Shown here: positions 7,521 through 14,964 of the stretch, one piece after another
Layout: each line of letters opens with the position of its first letter
Position numbering within the stretch: the first letter of the stretch is position 1
From: SIG78 sp036677805
Lineage (GTDB): Bacteria > Verrucomicrobiota > Lentisphaeria > Victivallales > Victivallaceae
Length of the DNA: 64,000 nucleotides
Assembly: GCA_036677805.1 (NCBI GenBank)
Contig: JAVBVS010000009.1
Span: 124,001-188,000, forward strand
Reading direction: 5' to 3'
Program-made: the position numbers and the translations under genes
Notes under the pieces: generated by a model
Database searches by the model: none
Seen by the model: the letters and a program-made list of their open reading frames with translations, nothing else
What the model was told of the DNA's origin: nothing

Positions 7521-9598
7521 CATGCGGCGCATGGTCGCGCCGGGCGTTGCCGGGAATTCTGGGACTTGCGCTGCTGGCGGGCGGAACCCTCCGGGCGGCG
7601 GATGCCGCGGTGCCGGAAACGCCGCTTCCGGTTTTATCCCGGACTGCGATCAGTTCCCACATGGGGGGAGAAGATCCCATCGAGGGATTCAACCGCTCGA
7701 TTTTCTATGTGGCTGATTTTTTCTTCTACTGGATCTATCGGCCGGTCGGGACGGTTTACGGCAGCATCATGCCGCGTCCGGCAGTGGATTCGATCAACAA
7801 TCTGACCGATAATCTTGAATTCCCGCGCCGCTTTCTGAGTTGCCTGCTTCAGGCGAAATTCACCGGCAGCGGTATTGAGCTGACCCGCTTCCTGACCAAC
7901 TCCACGCTCGGCATCGCCGGGTTGTTCGACCCGGCCCGGCACTGGTTCGGCCTGCGGCAGCAGAATGAGGACTTCGGGCAGGCCTTCGCGTCGTGGGGAA
8001 TCGGTCCGGGATGCGTATTGCAGCTCAACACCTCGACCAACATCCGGGATGCGGCGGGAATGATTTTCGATTATGCCGTGGATATCAAATCCTATTTTTA
8101 CGGCGGCCAGGCGTTTACTTTTCTGAATCGCGGGCTTGATACCTTCCCGCAATATGACGCGGTGCGCAAAAGTACATTCGACAGTTATCAGGCGCTGAAG
8201 GACTATCAGCTCTTGGTGCGTTATCTCCAGCTCAATGACTGGCAGCCGCTGCCGCTCCGGGTCGAGGTCGACGAGCACGGCGAGGTGGTCGGTCTGTCTC
8301 CGCGCGAACCGGAACCCGGCGAAATGATCGCAAAGCTGCCGGATTTCTATCCGCAATCGGCCCCGGTCGATACGTTGCGGGTGGATTGGTTCCGCACTCC
8401 CCGTGACGAATGGTGGGTTTATCTGTCGTGGTTCAACCGCGACTTCCGCGGCACTGCCGAAATCCGTGAGGTCGAGGTCTATCCCGGGAGTCCTCTGCTG
8501 AGTTACCGGATGTGGACGGTGGCGGACCATCCCGAAGCGCCGCTGGTGGTCATTCTGCCGGGATTGGGCGGCAACAACGATGCGATGACGGCGGCGGCGC
8601 TGGCGCAACTTTGCCATCGCAACGGCATGGCGGCGGTTGTGGTCAGCAACACGATGAACTGGGAATTTCTTGAAAGCACTGCCGGAGCTCCGCCGGGATA
8701 CACCCCGGATGACGCGGTCAAATTGCGCGACGCTCTGGGCGCGGTGCTTGACGATATCCGGCAGCAGCAGCGTCACGGCGCCTGGCTTGATCCCGAGCGG
8801 GTGGCGATCGTCGGCTATTCCCAAGGCGGACTGAATGCCCTGTTTCTGGCGGATATGGAGATGCGCGATCCTTACCTCGGCATCGACCGCTATCTGGCGA
8901 TCGACCCGCCGGTCGATTTGATGAAGGCGCTGGCGAAACTGGATGAGTATTACCGGTCGCTGGACGATATGGGCGTGGACAAGGCGTTGGCGTTGGTCGC
9001 GATGAATGCCGGCAACTATCTCTATACCAGTCCGACCCCGGCGGAGTTGCATCGCCGCGGGGAAGACGGTTCGACGCCTCCGGCGGAAACGCCGGGAGGG
9101 GGAAACGAGAAATTGCGCGTCGATCAGGTTCCGGTCGAGCGCCAGGCGGCGCAGATGCTGATCGGCTACAGTTTCAAGCGCACGCTTGAAGATATGCTGG
9201 TCTGCATGCATCACCGCCATCCGGTGAACGGGATTGCAACACCGTACCGATGGGGGGACCGGCAGGCGCTTTACGACGAACTGGCGGCGTGGAGTTTCCA
9301 GCGTTATTGTACCGAAGTATTGCTGCCCTATTATTCGGAACGGCGGGGCAAACCGGTTACGCTGGATGAGCTCAATGCCGAAGCCGGCCTCCGGGCGATC
9401 GAACCCGCACTGCGTCATAACCCGCGGCTCCGGGTGATTCATACCGCCGACGATTTTCTGCTGGATCGTGAAGATCGGGAATATCTGCGGCGGGTGCTGG
9501 GCGACCGCTTGACCGTGTTTGAACATGGCGGCCATCTCGGCAACCTTTATCGCGAAGAAGTCCAGAACCGCGTGGTCGAATACTTCAAGGCGCCGTAG
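7502..9598 (+). CDS. MlaA (VacJ)-like domain fused to an alpha/beta hydrolase
   Basis: This 698-residue exported protein starts with a signal peptide (LGLALLAGG at about 20-28). No lipobox cysteine follows, unlike classical MlaA lipoproteins. Residues ~58-255 match MlaA/VacJ (DPIEGFNRSIFY, NLTDNLEFPRRF, FGLRQQNEDFGQAF, GPGCVLQLN). Residues ~330-698 form an alpha/beta hydrolase with an oxyanion-type ILPGLGGNNDA, the nucleophile elbow GYSQGG (Ser440), an acid site TADDFLLD (Asp650/651) and a histidine site HGGHLG (His678), so a full Ser-Asp-His triad is visible. MlaA removes outer-leaflet phospholipid; coupling to a lipase-like domain is an inference. ATG 7502 is the start that includes the signal peptide. 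Confidence 0.82.
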   Translation: MGPAQLTCGAWSRRALPGILGLALLAGGTLRAADAAVPETPLPVLSRTAISSHMGGEDPIEGFNRSIFYVADFFFYWIYRPVGTVYGSIMPRPAVDSINNLTDNLEFPRRFLSCLLQAKFTGSGIELTRFLTNSTLGIAGLFDPARHWFGLRQQNEDFGQAFASWGIGPGCVLQLNTSTNIRDAAGMIFDYAVDIKSYFYGGQAFTFLNRGLDTFPQYDAVRKSTFDSYQALKDYQLLVRYLQLNDWQPLPLRVEVDEHGEVVGLSPREPEPGEMIAKLPDFYPQSAPVDTLRVDWFRTPRDEWWVYLSWFNRDFRGTAEIREVEVYPGSPLLSYRMWTVADHPEAPLVVILPGLGGNNDAMTAAALAQLCHRNGMAAVVVSNTMNWEFLESTAGAPPGYTPDDAVKLRDALGAVLDDIRQQQRHGAWLDPERVAIVGYSQGGLNALFLADMEMRDPYLGIDRYLAIDPPVDLMKALAKLDEYYRSLDDMGVDKALALVAMNAGNYLYTSPTPAELHRRGEDGSTPPAETPGGGNEKLRVDQVPVERQAAQMLIGYSFKRTLEDMLVCMHHRHPVNGIATPYRWGDRQALYDELAAWSFQRYCTEVLLPYYSERRGKPVTLDELNAEAGLRAIEPALRHNPRLRVIHTADDFLLDREDREYLRRVLGDRLTVFEHGGHLGNLYREEVQNRVVEYFKAP

Positions 9599-9620
9599 CC
9601 GGAATTCTCTGACCGCAAGC

Positions 9621-9659
9621 AGCATGAAGCCGTCGAAGTATTCCCGGCGGCTTCATGCT
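9621..9659. terminator. Bidirectional hairpin between convergent genes
   Basis: A perfect 12-bp inverted repeat (AGCATGAAGCCG and CGGCTTCATGCT) with a 15-base loop lies between two genes that converge. There is no long T run, so it may work as a bidirectional or 3'-stabilising hairpin. Confidence 0.7.
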
Positions 9660-9670
9660 TGAAGAGGGAT

Positions 9671-10804
9671 TTACCAGAAAATGGCGAGCGGTCGCGACAT
9701 GACCGCAATCCTTCCCGAGGGAGTGAGCTTGCCGGTCGCCGCATCGAAATCGAAAAAGGCCACCCGGCCGGAAAATTCGTTGGCCGCCGCGAACGTTTTG
9801 CCGCCGGGCAGAAAGTTGATGTCGCGCGGACTCGAGCCGCCGGACTCCACCAGTTCCCGGAATTCCAAAGTGCCGTCTCCGGGATTCACCGCATAGATGG
9901 CCACGCTGTCGTACCCGCGATTGGAGGCGTAAAGGAAGCGCCCGTCGGGCGAAAGACGGATGGCCGAGGCTTTGCTGTCTTTCCGGCAGTCGGCGGGGAG
10001 CGTCGGCAGCAGTTGCATGAATTCCAAACGGCCTGCCGCGTAACCCAGCACGATCACCGTATTGCCGAGTTCGTTGACCAGATAGGCGCGGTCGCCCCGG
10101 GAGTTGAAAACCAGATGGCGGGGACCCGAACCGGCCGGTTCGACTTTGAATCCATAAGCCTTGTCGAGATCAATGTTGCCGGCGGCGGTAAAAGGATAGA
10201 GCGTCACGGCATCGAGTCCGAGGTCGACTACGCACAGATATTGGCCGTCCGGGGTGAGGTTGGTGAAGTGGGGATGCGGCGTACTCTGGCGGGGCAGGGG
10301 ACCGGAGCCGTGGTATTCGATCAGCCGTTCCAGCGCTTTGAGCGAACCGTCGGAATTCAGGGAGAATTCGGTGATGCTGCCGGAAGAATAGTTGGCGCAA
10401 TAGAGATATTTACCCGATGGCGCGGCGATCACATAACAGGTGCTTTTACCGCGGCTGGGGAGGGTGTTGAGCAAGTTCAGCGTATGATCCGCTTCGACCC
10501 GGAAGGCCGCGACGCCCCCCGCTTGATCGATGATGCAGGTCGAATACAAGGTTTTCCGATCGGGCGAAAAGGCCAGATAATTCGCACCGGCAAGGGGCGT
10601 GAAGCTCAGTTGTTGCGGCTGGTTGGATTCGTCGAGCCGGTAGCGGAAAATACCGCCGCCCGGCTCCGGCGTCATGGCGCAGAGATAAAAACCGTGATCG
10701 TCGGACATGGTATCGCCTTTCTCGGTAAAGTCGACGGCGGTATTGCAGCCGACAAGCCCCGCCAGCAGCAGTCCGGCCGCGCCGGCTGTGATCGTTTGAA
10801 ACAT
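9671..10804 (-). CDS. Lactonase-family beta-propeller lipoprotein (6-phosphogluconolactonase-like)
   Basis: The 377-residue protein has a signal peptide with lipobox LAGLVGC, so Cys20 is the likely lipidation site. The rest is a seven-bladed propeller of the YbhE/Pgl lactonase family, seen in repeated blade motifs such as NYLAFSPDRKTLYST, TPDGQYLCVVDLG, SGPRHLVFNSRGDRAYLVNE, LSPDGRFLYASNRG and SPRDINFLPGGKTF. Family members hydrolyse 6-phosphogluconolactone or related lactones, but this one is predicted to be outside the cytoplasm, so that substrate is unlikely and the function is uncertain. It is convergent with the MlaA-hydrolase gene. Confidence 0.78.
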   Translation of the reverse strand: MFQTITAGAAGLLLAGLVGCNTAVDFTEKGDTMSDDHGFYLCAMTPEPGGGIFRYRLDESNQPQQLSFTPLAGANYLAFSPDRKTLYSTCIIDQAGGVAAFRVEADHTLNLLNTLPSRGKSTCYVIAAPSGKYLYCANYSSGSITEFSLNSDGSLKALERLIEYHGSGPLPRQSTPHPHFTNLTPDGQYLCVVDLGLDAVTLYPFTAAGNIDLDKAYGFKVEPAGSGPRHLVFNSRGDRAYLVNELGNTVIVLGYAAGRLEFMQLLPTLPADCRKDSKASAIRLSPDGRFLYASNRGYDSVAIYAVNPGDGTLEFRELVESGGSSPRDINFLPGGKTFAAANEFSGRVAFFDFDAATGKLTPSGRIAVMSRPLAIFW

Positions 10805-10856
10805 ATGATGTTCTCCGGATGAATTCCGAATGACGGGAATCGTGCAGGACGGGCCA

Positions 10857-12425
10857 TTACTCCTTCGCCGGACGCCAGCTTCGAACTACCTCGCGGTCGT
10901 CGAAGTGATGCTGCACTCCGGCGATTTCCTGATAAGGCTCATGACCTTTGCCGGCAATCAGCACCATGTCTCCGGGCCGGGCGGCGTTCAGCGCCGCGGC
11001 GATGGCTGCCGCGCGGTCGGTGATGCGATGGACGACCGGACCTGATGGCGGCAATCCGGCGGCGATCATGGCGATGATCGCCTCGGGGTCTTCGGTCCGC
11101 GGGTTGTCGCTGGTGATGAATAGTTCGTCCGAAAGCTCCGCCGCAACCTTGCCCATCCGGGGGCGCTTGGTACGGTCGCGGTCGCCGCCGGCCCCGAAAA
11201 CCGTAAGAATCCGGCGCGGGTTGAGGGCACGGAGGCTGTGAAGCACATTGCTCAAGGCATCGTCGGTATGGGCATAGTCGACAAATGCCGTCGCGCCGTT
11301 GGGCAGCGCCAGCATTTCCAGGCGGCCCGGCACTGCCAGCGCGTGAGACCGCGTCAATGCGGCGGACTCCGCCAGCGGCATCAGTCCGCTGCCGTGCAGC
11401 GCCAGCACCACCCCGGCGACATTGTAGATATTGTGCTCGCCGATCAGGTTGGTATGGAACTCTTGGCGGAGCGTATCGGTTTGCAGGACGAAGTCGCTGC
11501 CACGGGGGCCGAGGACGATATCGGCAATCCGCCAGTTGCCGTGATTGCGCCCGAAGGCCATCGCCTGCTGCGGCGGCAGCATGGCGCACAATTGCCGTCC
11601 CCAGGCATCGTCGGCATTGATGACGGCGACGCCGCCGGACGCGAGATGGTCGGTGAACAAACGGCATTTGGCGGCGAAATAAGCCTCCATCGTGCGGTGG
11701 TAATCGAGGTGGTCTCCGGTCAGATTGGTGAATATCGCCGCCTGAAACCGCAAGGCTCCGATCCGGTTCTGCGCCAGCGCGTGGCTGGAAACCTCCATGG
11801 CCATGGCCCGGGCGCCGTGATCGCGCATGGATGCGAAAAGTTCGAACAGCCGGGCCGCCTCCGGCGTGGTCCGGTCGGCAGCCAGCGGCGTTCCGTCGCA
11901 GGTATCGTATTCGACCGTCGAAATCAGTCCGCACGACCGCCCGGAAAGGTTCAGCAGCTGCCGGAACAGCATGGCGCTGGTGGTTTTGCCGTTGGTTCCG
12001 GTGACGGCGAAGGACGGCATGGCACGCGTCGGAAAGTCATGAAACGCTTCGCACAGCCGCGCATAAGCATCGTAATCGTCACTGACCTGAAGGTGAATCA
12101 CCCCTGGGACCGGCTCCGCGACCGGAACCGCGCTGATGGTCACCGCCGCACCCGCCGCGACCGCCTGCGGGATGAATTGGTTGCCGTCGGTTTTCGCACC
12201 TCGAATCGCCGCGAAAATCGCGCCGGGAACTACCGCGCGCGAGTCGTTGGTGATCAGCGGAATTTCCGCGCCGGGGAAGAAGTCGGTATCGTAGTCCAGT
12301 ACCGACATGGTTTCAAAAAACAAATCCAGTTTGGCCTCGACCTCCGGACCGCTGCCGGTGATCCGCACATATTGGCGATCCTTGATCAGCTGGCGAATGG
12401 CGCGCAATGCGGCGGCGTATTTCAT
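10857..12425 (-). CDS. murE: UDP-N-acetylmuramoyl-tripeptide synthetase MurE
   Basis: This 522-residue Mur ligase adds the third amino acid to UDP-MurNAc-L-Ala-D-Glu in peptidoglycan synthesis. The ATP loop GTNGKTT is at residues 143-149, and the C-terminal domain contains DNPRTEDPEAI. The DNPR motif is the signature of enzymes using meso-diaminopimelate. The N-terminal domain motif TNDSRAVVPGAIFAA (about 59-73) fits. It has a roughly 50-residue N-terminal extension before that domain. Its ATG overlaps the murF stop by one base (TAATG), so it is translationally coupled to murF. The order murF then murE reverses the usual dcw order. Confidence 0.94.
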   Translation of the reverse strand: MKYAAALRAIRQLIKDRQYVRITGSGPEVEAKLDLFFETMSVLDYDTDFFPGAEIPLITNDSRAVVPGAIFAAIRGAKTDGNQFIPQAVAAGAAVTISAVPVAEPVPGVIHLQVSDDYDAYARLCEAFHDFPTRAMPSFAVTGTNGKTTSAMLFRQLLNLSGRSCGLISTVEYDTCDGTPLAADRTTPEAARLFELFASMRDHGARAMAMEVSSHALAQNRIGALRFQAAIFTNLTGDHLDYHRTMEAYFAAKCRLFTDHLASGGVAVINADDAWGRQLCAMLPPQQAMAFGRNHGNWRIADIVLGPRGSDFVLQTDTLRQEFHTNLIGEHNIYNVAGVVLALHGSGLMPLAESAALTRSHALAVPGRLEMLALPNGATAFVDYAHTDDALSNVLHSLRALNPRRILTVFGAGGDRDRTKRPRMGKVAAELSDELFITSDNPRTEDPEAIIAMIAAGLPPSGPVVHRITDRAAAIAAALNAARPGDMVLIAGKGHEPYQEIAGVQHHFDDREVVRSWRPAKE

Positions 12426-13825
12426 TATATCGGCTCCACCGTATGCAATCCGAGGCCGTTGGAACTTTTCAGAAATACGGTTGCGCCGGGTTCAACCGCC
12501 GCCGCCAGCGCCGTTTTGAGCTCCGGCAATGCGGCGAAACTTTGCCATGAATCGGGAACTGCATTCAGCGCCGCAAGACTCCGGGCGAACCGGGGCCCCA
12601 GCAGCAGCAGCCGGTAATCGCATCCGGCGAAGAGTTCCCGGACCAGCTCGAGAATTTCACGGTGGCTGGCGTCGCATTGTGCGCCGAGTTCGAGCATGTC
12701 CCCGAGGACCAGCAGGTATTTCCGGTCGCCGCCGGCGCTGCGCAGATGGCGCAGCGCACTTGTCATGCTGGCGGGATTGGCGTTGTAGGCGTCATTGATC
12801 CAAATTGCGCCGCCGTGTTCGACCATGCGCATTCGCTTGCCGGGAAGTTCGGTCTGGCTCAATCCTTCGGCGATGACCGCCGGCGCAAGACCGAAGTGGA
12901 GTGCTGCTGCTGCTGCTGCTGCTGCATTGAGCGCCTGATATTCGCCGGAAAGATTCCACCGGAAGCTGATGATTTCACCGGACTCCCGAAAATGGAGCTC
13001 GACCGTTGATCCCGCGAGAGAATCGTCCGTCAGGCGCGTCGTGACCGCGGCGGCGGCGTTTTCGCCCAATGCGAATTGCCGTACTGCAAGGCCGCGCGCC
13101 GCGGCGGCTCCGGCCAGAATGTCATGTCCGGGGCACTGCGCCGGATAGACCGCGCCGCCGCCATGCGCAACCGCGCTGAAAATGGCCGATTTTTCGCGGG
13201 CCACGCCATTGAGGTCGCCGAGAAATTCCAGATGGCAAGGCGCGATGCTGTTGACCAGCGCGAGTCCGGGTCGCGCCATGGCAGTCAGCGGCGCGATTTC
13301 GCCGGGATGATTGGTGCCCATCTCGATTATGGCATAACGGTGGTGCGGAGTAAGGCGCAGGAGGTTCTGGGCCACGCCGACCTGATTGTTGGTGTTGCCG
13401 ATGGTATGGAGCACGGCGTCGGCGCCCGCTTCACGGGTGAAAATCGCCCGGAGCATTTCCTTGACCGAGGTTTTGCCGACACTGCCGGTCACGCCGGCGA
13501 CTTTGAGCTGCGTCATGCGCTGCCGATGAAAGGCTCCCAGCGCCTGATAGGCCAGCAAGGTGTCGTTTACCACCAGCACCGGAAGGTCCGCCGGGACCGG
13601 GCGGTTGGACGCGCACAGTACACAGGCCGCACCCGCGGCGGCGGCTTTGGGCAGAAAATCGTGGCCGTCGAAACGTTCTCCGACCAGCGGCACGAAACAC
13701 ACTCCGGCTTCAAGCGTCCGGCTGTCGGTACAGAGCGCAACGGCGCCCTGCGGTTCGCCGTGACGCCATTCGCCGCCGGTGGCCGCGGTCAATTCCGCGG
13801 CGGTGAAACAGGCATGATCGGACAT
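12425..13825 (-). CDS. murF: UDP-N-acetylmuramoyl-tripeptide-D-alanyl-D-alanine ligase MurF
   Basis: The 466-residue Mur ligase joins D-Ala-D-Ala to the UDP-MurNAc-tripeptide. It has the N-terminal domain motif CTDSRTLEAGVCFVPL, the ATP loop VTGSVGKTSVKEML (about 115-128), GNTNNQVGVAQNLL and IIEMGTNHPGEI, all characteristic of MurF. A run of eight alanines encoded by eight GCA codons lies in the central domain before LHFG. It begins 2 bp after the stop of the upstream lipoprotein gene and ends overlapping murE, so the three genes form one operon read leftwards. Confidence 0.95.
   Translation of the reverse strand: MSDHACFTAAELTAATGGEWRHGEPQGAVALCTDSRTLEAGVCFVPLVGERFDGHDFLPKAAAAGAACVLCASNRPVPADLPVLVVNDTLLAYQALGAFHRQRMTQLKVAGVTGSVGKTSVKEMLRAIFTREAGADAVLHTIGNTNNQVGVAQNLLRLTPHHRYAIIEMGTNHPGEIAPLTAMARPGLALVNSIAPCHLEFLGDLNGVAREKSAIFSAVAHGGGAVYPAQCPGHDILAGAAAARGLAVRQFALGENAAAAVTTRLTDDSLAGSTVELHFRESGEIISFRWNLSGEYQALNAAAAAAAALHFGLAPAVIAEGLSQTELPGKRMRMVEHGGAIWINDAYNANPASMTSALRHLRSAGGDRKYLLVLGDMLELGAQCDASHREILELVRELFAGCDYRLLLLGPRFARSLAALNAVPDSWQSFAALPELKTALAAAVEPGATVFLKSSNGLGLHTVEPI
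12902..12925. repeat. (TGC)8 trinucleotide repeat inside murF
   Basis: Eight perfect TGC units (GCA on the coding strand) encode a run of Ala in MurF. Changes in unit number would keep the reading frame. Confidence 0.9.
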
Positions 13826-13827
13826 GA

Positions 13828-14466
13828 TTACATTTCCAGTTGGTCAAGGGAGACGATCTGGCGGATTTTGTCGCCTTTGAAGATGATCCGGAAGACCACA
13901 TCGCGGCTCTTCCAATAGAGCCAACTCTGATTGGTCAGGAGGGTGGTGCGGCTTTTGGCCGGAGGACCGAGTACCACCAGAACGCTGGATATGTGCATGC
14001 CGGGGACGAGCTTGCCTTCCTTGACCTGCGGCATTTCATCTTCCGGCACCTTGGCGTAAACCGCCTCGGCGCCTTCAGTGGTGAAGAGCTGCCGGACGAA
14101 TTCTTCGATCGGCATCATATTCAGCCGTTCATCATATTCGATGTTGAATTCGCTGCCGTCAGTCGTTTTGAACCGGATCGAACCATCGACCACGGAGACC
14201 GCGCCGAAAATATCATAGGTGCCGCGTTTGAGTTCCAGCGGTTCGATTTCGGTCCCGGCAGGCAGAAATTTTCCGGTCATGATGTTCAGCGCCGATACAT
14301 GCTCCGGATCGGTATACCAGAGATGATAGCGGGTATGCACCTTGGAGTCGAGCGGCTGTTGCAGCACTTCGGACACATTGACTTTATAGGCACAGCCGGT
14401 CAGAACCAGAAGAATGCCAACCAGCGGCAGCCAGCGGCGGAGAACCGATTTCATCATTTCGCTCAA
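13828..14466 (-). CDS. Lipoprotein with a BamE/SmpA-like C-terminal region
   Basis: The 212-residue protein has a signal peptide ending in lipobox LVLTGC, with the lipid attachment Cys at about residue 25. The middle is unrecognised. The C-terminal ~55 residues (GKLVPGMHISSVLVVLGPP through SWLYWKSRDVVFRIIFKGDKI) look like the BamE/SmpA fold: a G-M-x-hydrophobic helix, LGPP, then a W-Y strand pair. BamE belongs to the outer-membrane protein assembly machine, but the resemblance is short and could reflect a generic BLIP-like fold. It is first in the operon with murF and murE, two bases ahead of murF. Confidence 0.6.
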   Translation of the reverse strand: MSEMMKSVLRRWLPLVGILLVLTGCAYKVNVSEVLQQPLDSKVHTRYHLWYTDPEHVSALNIMTGKFLPAGTEIEPLELKRGTYDIFGAVSVVDGSIRFKTTDGSEFNIEYDERLNMMPIEEFVRQLFTTEGAEAVYAKVPEDEMPQVKEGKLVPGMHISSVLVVLGPPAKSRTTLLTNQSWLYWKSRDVVFRIIFKGDKIRQIVSLDQLEM

Positions 14467-14502
14467 CTCCGTGAAAAATATGGAAAAAATAACCTTGGAA
14501 TG

Positions 14503-14531
14503 AATTTACATCCAACTTCGGAGATTGACAA
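14503..14531 (-). promoter_or_regulatory. Promoter of the lipoprotein-murF-murE operon
   Basis: On the minus strand TTGTCA (14531-14526) is followed by 17 bases and TAAATT (14508-14503), ending 37 bp before the lipoprotein start. The -35 shares bases with the -35 of the divergent plus-strand promoter. Confidence 0.65.
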
Positions 14532-14553
14532 ATCGTTCCGGCCATGTTATGGT
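14525..14553 (+). promoter_or_regulatory. Promoter of the small lipoprotein gene
   Basis: TTGACA at 14525-14530, a 17-base spacer and TATGGT at 14548-14553 form a strong sigma70-like promoter 36 bp before the ATG. It overlaps the divergent murFE-operon promoter at the -35. Confidence 0.7.
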
Positions 14554-14588
14554 AAAAAAAAGGAACTTTTTCGGGGAAAGGATGAAGA

Positions 14589-14927
14589 ATGGCCGGTAAA
14601 TTTTTACTGCTGGCGGCCGGGGCGCTGCTTTTGACGGGATGCGGAATGTTCGATGACCCGGTGCCGAAGCCGACGCCCCTGAATCAGACATCGCAGTCAG
14701 CGCCGGCCGGGACGTCGCCCGCGTCCGCCGCCAAGACCGAAAAAACCGCTGCCGCCAAGCGTCCGGCCCCCGAAAAAAAGCCGACCGGACTCGAAGCCGA
14801 ACTCAATGATGTCGAGCGCTCCTATCTGCGTGAAGTACGGGATCGCAATGCCCGGAGCGAACGTGCCAACGAGAATAAAATTTTCGGCGCGTTCAGTCCG
14901 GCCAATCTGGTTTCCGGCCAGAACTGA
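14589..14927 (+). CDS. Small lipoprotein of unknown function
   Basis: The 112-residue protein has a short signal peptide with lipobox LLTGC (Cys18). A low-complexity Pro/Ala/Lys/Thr linker spans about residues 24-78. A charged C-terminal part (ELNDVERSYLREVRDRNARSERANENK) is probably helical. The layout suggests an anchored linker with a short C-terminal helix that could bind peptidoglycan or a partner protein. No family is recognised. It has its own promoter and is divergent from the murF-murE operon. Confidence 0.7.
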   Translation: MAGKFLLLAAGALLLTGCGMFDDPVPKPTPLNQTSQSAPAGTSPASAAKTEKTAAAKRPAPEKKPTGLEAELNDVERSYLREVRDRNARSERANENKIFGAFSPANLVSGQN

Positions 14928-14964
14928 TTGCCGTGCTTCCTCCTGGTCGCGGCGACGGCCCGGC

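Noticed and set aside
12902..12925. Phase-variable switch in murF
   Set aside because: The unit is three bases, so length change cannot shift the frame.
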